Source: an uncultured Collinsella sp. (lineage in GTDB: Bacteria; Actinomycetota; Coriobacteriia; Coriobacteriales; Coriobacteriaceae). From it: DNA of 18,510 nt. The notes under the pieces were generated by a model that ran no database searches, was not told the origin of the DNA, and saw nothing but the letters and a program-made list of their open reading frames with translations. A program made the position numbers and the translations under genes. Shown piece by piece: positions 7,914 through 13,788 of this stretch (position 1 is the first letter of the stretch; the number at the start of each line of letters is the position of its first letter). The stretch is taken from the NCBI GenBank assembly GCA_900751755.1, contig CAADSP010000103.1:1-18510 (forward strand), in the 5' to 3' direction.

Positions 7914-8786
7914 ATGGGCGAGCAGATTTGCAAGGCGGACATGGGCGGCGGCGGAGCTGCGGGCGTGGATGCGAACGGTTATCCGGTCGAGACTACGGGT
8001 AACGCGGTGCTGGACATCTTGGAGCACCGCTCGTCCACGCGTGCCTTCGCGCGTGATGACGACGACCGCCCCGTGGCGGTGACCGACGAGCAGCGGGCGG
8101 CGATTCTGCATGCGGCGAGTCGCGCACCGTCGGCGGGCGCCATGATGATGTATTCCATCGTGAGCATTCGCGAGCAGGCTACGCTGGACCGTCTGGCCGA
8201 CCTGTGCGACCACCAGCCCATGATCGCCAAGGCGCCCTGGGCTCTAATATTTGTGGTCGATTATGCCAAGTGGATCGATCTGTTTGAGCACGTGGGCTGC
8301 TTTGAGCCCGAGTTCGTCGAGCGCACGGGCAAGGCGTCCCGCCGTGCGCCGGGTCTGGGCGACTTTGCCATCGCAGCCCAGGACGCCGTGATCGCCGCGC
8401 AAAACGCCGTGGTTGCCGCCGAGGCCCTGGGGCTGGGGAGCTGCTACATCGGTGATATCGTCGAGAATGCCGAGGAAGTTGCCGAGCTGCTCGATCTGCC
8501 ACCCTATACCATGCCGCTGTCGATGCTTATTATCGGCACGCCTCGCAAGGAGCGTCCGGCGATTGCGCATCCCGTGGTGAACCTGGTGCACGAGGAGCGC
8601 TACCGCCGTGCGGACGCTGCGACTATGGATGCACGGGTGGCTGAGATGGATGCAATGTTCCGTCCGCATGCCCGCGAGGTGGGGGAGCGCGTCGTGGATA
8701 TCTACACCCGCAAGCACACGAGCCCCTTTATGGCCGAGATGAGCCGATCCATGGAGTGGTGGTTCAAAAATTGGCTCGGAAAATGA
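7914..8786 (+). CDS. Nitroreductase family protein (FMN-dependent)
   Basis: The 290-residue protein is probably cytoplasmic. Family marks are the N-terminal RSSTRAF (an FMN-phosphate contact region in this family), RAPSAGAMMM, and GLGSCYIGDI in the second half. Members use a flavin to reduce nitro compounds, quinones or similar substrates with NAD(P)H; the physiological substrate cannot be told. It is longer than the usual 170-250 residues because of about 30 extra N-terminal residues rich in Gly and Asp and a C-terminal helical extension ending in MEWWFKNWLGK. GAGGA lies 9 bp before the ATG. It stands alone, with the LTA-synthase-like gene divergent on one side and a hairpin at 8788-8822 on the other. 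Confidence 0.85.
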   Translation: MGEQICKADMGGGGAAGVDANGYPVETTGNAVLDILEHRSSTRAFARDDDDRPVAVTDEQRAAILHAASRAPSAGAMMMYSIVSIREQATLDRLADLCDHQPMIAKAPWALIFVVDYAKWIDLFEHVGCFEPEFVERTGKASRRAPGLGDFAIAAQDAVIAAQNAVVAAEALGLGSCYIGDIVENAEEVAELLDLPPYTMPLSMLIIGTPRKERPAIAHPVVNLVHEERYRRADAATMDARVAEMDAMFRPHAREVGERVVDIYTRKHTSPFMAEMSRSMEWWFKNWLGK

Positions 8787-8787
8787 C

Positions 8788-8822
8788 GAATGTGACAAAG
8801 GGGCAGTCCCTTTGCCACATTC
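8788..8822 (+). terminator. Terminator-like hairpin after the nitroreductase gene
   Basis: GAATGTGACAAAGGG (8788-8802) and CCCTTTGCCACATTC (8808-8822) form a 15-bp stem with one mismatch, beginning almost at the stop codon. There is no T tract, so it may be a weak terminator, an mRNA 3'-end stabiliser or a dispersed palindromic repeat. It shares the CAAAGG..GC..CCCTTTG core with the hairpin at 11285-11321. Confidence 0.6.
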
Positions 8823-8904
8823 CATATCGCCACGGTGGCCTAAAGGCCGTATAAATGTTTATCTAGCTGGGAAAACAGTGCCATTCAAACATGGGCCGAT
8901 TACC

Positions 8905-8910
8905 TATAAT
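8905..8910 (+). promoter_or_regulatory. -10 box of the kup gene
   Basis: TATAAT is a perfect consensus -10 located 35 bp before the kup start codon. No good -35 is visible 16-18 bp upstream (the sequence there is CATTCA), which suggests dependence on an activator. GGCCTAAAGGCC (8837-8848) lies further upstream as a short inverted repeat. The leader is too short for a riboswitch. Confidence 0.5.
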
Positions 8911-8945
8911 TCCTTCGAACATTAAAGTTGGGAGGAAACCGGCTT

Positions 8946-10973
8946 ATGGAACAAAAGGCCAAGGAGGCAGCCTCGCACGCTGCGATTCCTGTGAGCATCT
9001 CGGCGATGCTCGTCACGCTGGGCGTGGTGTACGGCGATATCGGCACCAGCCCTATGTATGTAACCAAGGCGCTCGTTGCCGGCAACGGCGGCATCGGAAG
9101 CGTGACGGAGGAGTTCGTGCTTGGCGCGCTCTCCCTTGTCGTGTGGACGGTCACGCTGCTGACCACCATCAAGTATGTGCTCATCTCGCTGCGCGCCGAT
9201 AACCATGGTGAGGGTGGCATCTTTGCCCTGTACAGCCTGGTCAAGCGCTGTGGCAAGTGGCTTATCATCCCCGCCATGCTGGGTGGCGCCGCGCTGCTCG
9301 CCGACGGCATCCTGACGCCGGCCGTTACCGTTACCACGGCCATCGAGGGCCTGCGCACCATCCCGGCGGTCCATGCCGTGCTGGGCGATGACCAGGGTCG
9401 CGTCGTCGCCATTACGCTCGCCATCATCATCGTGCTCTTCTTGGTGCAGCGCATCGGTACGGCCAAGATCGGTCACGCCTTTGGCCCCATCATGACGCTG
9501 TGGTTCCTGTTCCTGGGCGGCACGGGTCTGTTCTTTGTCTTCCAGCACCCCGCCGTGCTGCTGTGCCTCAACCCGGTGCGCGGCATCGCCTTTTTGCTGA
9601 GTCCCAACAACCACGCGGGCATCATGATTCTGGGCAGCTGCTTCCTCGCCACCACCGGTGCCGAGGCGCTCTACTCCGACATGGGCCACGTCGGCCGCGG
9701 CAACATCTACGCCACCTGGCCGTTCGTTAAGTGCTGCCTGCTGCTTTCCTATATGGGCCAGGGCGCTTGGCTTATGAACAACGCTGCCAACCCCGAGCTC
9801 ATGGGCATTGCCGACCTCAACCCGTTCTACCAGATGCTCGCCCCGGGCCTGCGCCCGTTTGCCGTCGGCCTTTCCACCGTCGCGGCCATCATTGCCTCGC
9901 AGGCGCTCATCACCGGCGCATTCTCGCTGGTGTCCGAGGCCAGCCGTCTGGACCTTATGCCGCACATGCAGGTCTTCTACCCTGCCGAGACCAAGGGCCA
10001 GCTCTACATCCCCATGGTCAACAACGTCATGCTTGTCGGCTGCGTCATCGTGGTGCTGCTGTTCCAGAACTCGGCGCATATGGAAGCCGCCTACGGCCTT
10101 GCCATTACGCTGACTATGATGTGCACCACGCTGCTGCTCTTCTTCTACCTGCATGAGGAGCGCAAGCTCAAGGTTGCTCCGTGGATCTTCGCGGCCTTCT
10201 TCCTTTTGCTCGAAGGCTTCTTCTTCGTGAGCTCGCTCACCAAGTTCTTCCACGGCGGTTACTTCACCATTCTCATGGCTGCACTCATCATGGGCATTAT
10301 GGTGTGCTGGTACAACGGCACGGCGGTCGAGCAGCGCCAGTTTACGCTGCTGCCGCTGCGCAGCTACCTGCCGCAGCTCAAGCGCCTGCGTGACGACGAC
10401 CGTTACGAGCGCATGAGCGACAACGTCGTGTACCTGACCAAGGACACCCATACCGACTACATCGACCGCGATATCGTCTATTCGATCTTGGACAAGCATC
10501 CCAAGCGCGCCCGCGCCTGGTGGTTCGTGAATGTCGAGACCATGGACGAGCCGCATACCTTTGCCTATTCGGTCGAGACGTTCGGCACCGACTACGTGTT
10601 CCGCGTGCATCTGTACCTGGGCTACAAGATCAACCAGCGCGTCAATGCCTACCTGCGTCAGGTTGTTCAGGACCTGGCTGCCACCGGCGAGCTGCCGCCG
10701 CAGACGCATGACTACTCGGTCTACAAGGATCCGGGTAACATCGGCACGTTCAAGTTCGTCCTGATCCGTAAGCTTCTGGCGCCCGAAAGCGATGTGGAGC
10801 CCAGCGAGCGTACGGCCATCACGCTCAAGTACATCATCCGCCGCGCCGCCGGCACGCCCGCGCGTTGGTACGGCCTGGAGAACTCCAACGTGAGCTTTGA
10901 GTACGTGCCGCTGTTCACCAAGTTCAAAGCCGTGAACAAGATGCAGCGCCTGGCCCCCAACGAGCGCCCGTAG
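8946..10973 (+). CDS. kup: KUP-family potassium uptake protein
   Basis: The 675-residue integral membrane K+ transporter is of the KUP/HAK/KT type and probably works as a K+/H+ symporter. The N-terminal signature GVVYGDIGTSPMYV is clear, and about twelve hydrophobic helices fill the first 465 residues. A hydrophilic C-terminal domain follows (about 465-675), as in the family, where it lies in the cytoplasm. E. coli Kup has 622 residues, so this protein is slightly long. I chose the ATG at 8946 because GGAGG lies at 8931-8935; a TTG at 8928 would overlap that site. A TATAAT at 8905-8910 provides a nearby promoter. Downstream genes encode a small membrane protein and a KdpDE-like two-component system, which suggests K+-responsive control. 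Confidence 0.95.
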   Translation: MEQKAKEAASHAAIPVSISAMLVTLGVVYGDIGTSPMYVTKALVAGNGGIGSVTEEFVLGALSLVVWTVTLLTTIKYVLISLRADNHGEGGIFALYSLVKRCGKWLIIPAMLGGAALLADGILTPAVTVTTAIEGLRTIPAVHAVLGDDQGRVVAITLAIIIVLFLVQRIGTAKIGHAFGPIMTLWFLFLGGTGLFFVFQHPAVLLCLNPVRGIAFLLSPNNHAGIMILGSCFLATTGAEALYSDMGHVGRGNIYATWPFVKCCLLLSYMGQGAWLMNNAANPELMGIADLNPFYQMLAPGLRPFAVGLSTVAAIIASQALITGAFSLVSEASRLDLMPHMQVFYPAETKGQLYIPMVNNVMLVGCVIVVLLFQNSAHMEAAYGLAITLTMMCTTLLLFFYLHEERKLKVAPWIFAAFFLLLEGFFFVSSLTKFFHGGYFTILMAALIMGIMVCWYNGTAVEQRQFTLLPLRSYLPQLKRLRDDDRYERMSDNVVYLTKDTHTDYIDRDIVYSILDKHPKRARAWWFVNVETMDEPHTFAYSVETFGTDYVFRVHLYLGYKINQRVNAYLRQVVQDLAATGELPPQTHDYSVYKDPGNIGTFKFVLIRKLLAPESDVEPSERTAITLKYIIRRAAGTPARWYGLENSNVSFEYVPLFTKFKAVNKMQRLAPNERP

Positions 10974-11042
10974 TCGACGCTCGAGGTTTGTCTGCGAACG
11001 GGCGGGCTTGTATTGACGGTGATTGAGTCCTGGGAGGAAACC

Positions 11043-11237
11043 ATGGATGCAAAGGTGCTTGACGGTTGCGATCTTGCGACCGAGCTGGTGCGTGAGGTAC
11101 GCGCCGATGCTGCCGAAGATCGGTTCTTTACGAATCGGGCCAACATGGACATGGCCGACCGCGTGATTTCGATCGTGGTGACGGTGCTTGTCGCGGCGTG
11201 CGTGTGCGCACTGCTCGCGCACGTGCTGTTTGTCTAA
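11043..11237 (+). CDS. Small single-pass membrane protein of unknown function
   Basis: This 64-residue protein has a soluble N-terminal part of about 38 residues that is rich in Asp, Glu and Arg, and one hydrophobic C-terminal helix (VISIVVTVLVAACVCALLAH) reaching almost to the end. GGGAGGAAACC directly precedes the ATG and repeats the sequence before kup (GGGAGGAAACC at 8930-8940), which supports real translation. It lies 69 bp after the kup stop codon and 113 bp before the sensor kinase gene. I do not recognise a family. By position and size it could be an accessory subunit of the transporter or sensor, in the way KdpF accompanies KdpABC, but it shows no recognisable KdpF sequence. Confidence 0.7.
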   Translation: MDAKVLDGCDLATELVREVRADAAEDRFFTNRANMDMADRVISIVVTVLVAACVCALLAHVLFV

Positions 11238-11284
11238 CGACCGCAGGTTGCAAAGGCTTTACACTTGGAACCACCACAAGGGGA

Positions 11285-11330
11285 AACCACCACAAAGGTG
11301 CCTGTCCCCTTTGTGGTGGTTTTTGTTTTT
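11285..11330 (+). terminator. Terminator between the small membrane protein and kinase genes, with a duplicated left arm
   Basis: AACCACCACAAAGG (11285-11298) pairs perfectly with CCTTTGTGGTGGTT (11308-11321) around a 9-nt loop and is followed by TTTGTTTTT. A second left arm, AACCACCACAAGGGG, lies just upstream at 11269-11283 and could pair with the same right arm instead. The hairpin separates the kup pair from the two-component genes, so the latter may have their own promoter or depend on read-through. Confidence 0.8.
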
Positions 11331-11350
11331 GAGAGAGGGGCGGGGCGCTG

Positions 11351-12976
11351 ATGGACGTCCGTACGGACTGCGATATTGCCGATAGCTTTTGGTGGCGGCG
11401 CACAACGCTGACGCGCCGCACTCCTCTGTATGACGCCTGCGTATCGGTGGGGCTGCTGGTCGCGGCGACGATTGTGGGCGCGCTGCTCGACCATCCGGGT
11501 CTCGCGCCGAGCATCATGATCGTCTATGTGTTCGCCGTTCAGCTGTGCGCATTTTTTACCTGGAGTCGCCTGTATTGCTTGCTGAGCTCGGCTGCCGCCG
11601 TGGCGCTCTACAACTTCTTGTTTGTCGATCCGCGCTACTCGCTGTCGCTTATCGACCGCGGCTATCCCGGCATGTTCTTCATCATGTTCGTGGTCTCGCT
11701 TGTGTCGAGCTCGATTGCGTTGGCCCTGCGCCGCGCCTTGGCACAGGCTGCCGCCAGCGACCGCCGCACGCATATGGTGCTCGAGACCAACCGCATGTTG
11801 CAGCGCTGCGCCGATCAGCATCAGATCGTTCACGCCATGGCAACGCAGCTGGCGCGTCTTTCGGGCTGTTCGGTCGTGTGGTACAGCGCCGACGACGAGG
11901 GTGATGACCTGCTGCCGCGTGCGACGTACACAGCCGTGGGCGATGCCGCGCCGGTGCACGAGCTGGCGCCGCAGATGCCGCCGCGGCTCTCGGCGTCCGC
12001 CTATGTGGGAACGCCGCTCGACGCCACGTTTGGCGGCTCGGCGTTTTATGGCATCTACCTGACGGTTCGCACGGGCGACGGCTTCGTGCGCTCGGGCGAC
12101 CCCGCCTCGGTGGTGGGCGTGCTGGCTATCGTTGCCGAGCCCGACGTGCTGACGCATGAGGAGCGGACACTTGCCGATGCCATCGTGAGCGAAGGCGAGC
12201 TGGCGCTCGATCGCGCCCGCGCCATGGAGGCCCGCGAGGAGGCGGCGGTGCTCGCCAAAAACGAGCAGCTGCGCGCCAACCTGCTACGTTCCATCTCGCA
12301 CGATCTGCGCACGCCGCTCACCAGTATTTCGGGCAATGCCGATGTCCTGCTCGACCAGGGTTCAACCGGCACCGCGGTGCTCGATGCCCAGACGCGCCGC
12401 GGCCTGCTTCTATCCATTCGCTCGGATGCGCTGTGGCTCAACGCCACTGTCGAGAACCTGCTCGCCATCACCAAGCTCGAGGGCGGCGGCATGCATCTGT
12501 CGACTACGCTCGAGCTCATGGACGATATCGTCGAGGAGGCGCTGCGCCACGTAAGTCCGGCCGTGCGTGAGCACGATCTTAAGGTGGTGCCGTGCGACGA
12601 GCCGGCGCTCGTCAACGTCGATGCGCGCCTGATGGTGCAGCTGGTGGTCAATCTGGTGAACAACGCCATCACCTATACGCCCGCAGGCTCGCATATCGTG
12701 ATTTCGATTGGCGTCGACGATGGACGCGTGGCGTGCTCGGTGGCCGATGACGGCCCGGGCATTGCGCCCGAGGACCGCGAGCGAATCTTTGAGTCGTTCT
12801 ACACCGCCAACCACGGTCTTGCCGACAGCCATCGCAGCGTGGGCCTGGGTCTTTCGCTCTGCCGCTCCATTGCGTTAGCGCATGGCGGTAGCATAGAGGT
12901 TGCCGCGGCGGACCCGCACGGCTCGGTCTTTACGATTGAGCTTCCCGTCGCCGATGTTTCGTTTGATAAGGAGTAG
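11351..12976 (+). CDS. KdpD-like sensor histidine kinase lacking the N-terminal KdpD/Usp domains
   Basis: The 541-residue membrane kinase starts directly with a DUF4118-like four-helix membrane unit (about residues 25-126). That unit carries the KdpD-style loop YNFLFVDPRYSL (about 87-98). A GAF-like region follows (about 145-280), then HisKA with phospho-acceptor H317 in SISHDLRTPLT, and an ATPase domain with the N box NLVNNAITYTP, DDGPGI and GLGLSLCRSIALAHGG. KdpD proteins usually carry about 370 extra N-terminal residues (KdpD and Usp domains), and these are absent. The ATG at 11351 is preceded by a GAGGGGCGGGG stretch, and no other in-frame start fits. The response regulator gene begins 5 bp after the stop codon. 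The signal is probably K+ or turgor related, given the family and the kup neighbour; this is inference. Confidence 0.88.
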   Translation: MDVRTDCDIADSFWWRRTTLTRRTPLYDACVSVGLLVAATIVGALLDHPGLAPSIMIVYVFAVQLCAFFTWSRLYCLLSSAAAVALYNFLFVDPRYSLSLIDRGYPGMFFIMFVVSLVSSSIALALRRALAQAAASDRRTHMVLETNRMLQRCADQHQIVHAMATQLARLSGCSVVWYSADDEGDDLLPRATYTAVGDAAPVHELAPQMPPRLSASAYVGTPLDATFGGSAFYGIYLTVRTGDGFVRSGDPASVVGVLAIVAEPDVLTHEERTLADAIVSEGELALDRARAMEAREEAAVLAKNEQLRANLLRSISHDLRTPLTSISGNADVLLDQGSTGTAVLDAQTRRGLLLSIRSDALWLNATVENLLAITKLEGGGMHLSTTLELMDDIVEEALRHVSPAVREHDLKVVPCDEPALVNVDARLMVQLVVNLVNNAITYTPAGSHIVISIGVDDGRVACSVADDGPGIAPEDRERIFESFYTANHGLADSHRSVGLGLSLCRSIALAHGGSIEVAAADPHGSVFTIELPVADVSFDKE

Positions 12977-12980
12977 CGCT

Positions 12981-13694
12981 GTGCCGAACTCTGCCGTAAA
13001 ACCGCTCATCTTGGTCGTTGAGGACGACCCCGCCGTTCGCAACTTAATCGTTGCCGCGCTCGAGGCGCACGGCTTGCGCCATATGGCTGTGGAAACCGCC
13101 CATGCCGCCATCGCCGCTGCCTCATCGCAGGCACCGAGTATTGTGCTGCTCGATTTGGGCCTACCCGATATGGACGGCGTCAAGGTGGTGGAGTCGGTGC
13201 GCGCGTGGTCGGGCATGCCGATCATCGTGGTCTCGGCGCGCAGCGAGGATGCGGACAAGATTCGCGCGCTCGATGCCGGTGCCGACGACTACCTGACCAA
13301 GCCGTTTTCGGTCGAGGAGTTGCTCGCGCGCATTCGTACGACACTCAGGCGCCTTTCGTATGCGCAAACGGGCGGCGTTGCCTCCGAGGGCTCGTTCGAT
13401 ACCGGTGAGCTGCATATCGATTTTGATGCCGGCATTGCCACGATGGATGGCGAGGAGCTGCATCTGACGCCGATCGAGTACAAACTGCTATGCCTGTTGG
13501 CCCATAATGCCGACAAGGTGCTCACGCACCAGTTTATCTTGCACGAGATTTGGGGCACGGCAACCAAGAGCGACCTGGCGAGCCTGCGTGTCTTTATGGG
13601 CACGCTGCGCAAGAAGATCGAATCCGACCCCGCGCACCCACGCTATATCCAAACGCACGTGGGCATCGGTTACCGATTGGTCACCCAAGGCTAG
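12981..13694 (+). CDS. kdpE: KdpE-like OmpR-family response regulator
   Basis: The 237-residue cytoplasmic DNA-binding regulator is the partner of the preceding kinase. The receiver domain (about 7-120) shows the acidic pair in VVEDDP, phospho-acceptor D58 in LLDLGLPDMDG, VVSAR and the conserved lysine in TKPF. A winged-helix Trans_reg_C domain (about 140-235) contains LTPIEYKLLCLLAHN, the recognition region with LRVFMGTLRKKIE, and HVGIGYRLV. I chose the GTG at 12981 because AAGGAG (12968-12973) precedes it at 7 bp and overlaps the kinase stop codon; longer in-frame starts lie inside the kinase gene. This spacing suggests translational coupling. Likely targets include kup, but no binding site could be proved here. 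The symbol follows similarity to KdpE although no kdpFABC genes are in the window. Confidence 0.88.
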   Translation: MPNSAVKPLILVVEDDPAVRNLIVAALEAHGLRHMAVETAHAAIAAASSQAPSIVLLDLGLPDMDGVKVVESVRAWSGMPIIVVSARSEDADKIRALDAGADDYLTKPFSVEELLARIRTTLRRLSYAQTGGVASEGSFDTGELHIDFDAGIATMDGEELHLTPIEYKLLCLLAHNADKVLTHQFILHEIWGTATKSDLASLRVFMGTLRKKIESDPAHPRYIQTHVGIGYRLVTQG

Positions 13695-13719
13695 ATCGCC
13701 AACCACCATCCCAATATGA

Positions 13720-13783
13720 GTTGCGGTGAAATAGTTCCTGTTTGGGCCTTTACCAGGCTTTTTAGGAACTATTCCACCGCAAC
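13720..13783. terminator. Long palindromic hairpin between convergent genes
   Basis: GTTGCGGTGAAATAGTTCCT (13720-13739) is the inverted copy, with one mismatch in 20, of 13764-13783. The 24-nt loop contains a small nested GCCT/AGGC hairpin followed by TTTTT. It sits between two genes that end towards each other (13694 and 13789), so it may act as a bidirectional terminator, but the arms are far longer than usual. Confidence 0.7.
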
Positions 13784-13788
13784 TTCGT

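Noticed and set aside
8823..8945. Riboswitch (for example c-di-AMP type) ahead of kup
   Set aside because: The TATAAT at 8905 leaves a leader of only about 30 nt, and no conserved riboswitch core is visible further upstream.
8922..11222. 766-codon open frame on the minus strand opposite kup
   Set aside because: It is antisense to the clear kup gene, is of low complexity and rich in His, Arg, Glu and Asp, and arises from the GC-rich codon bias.
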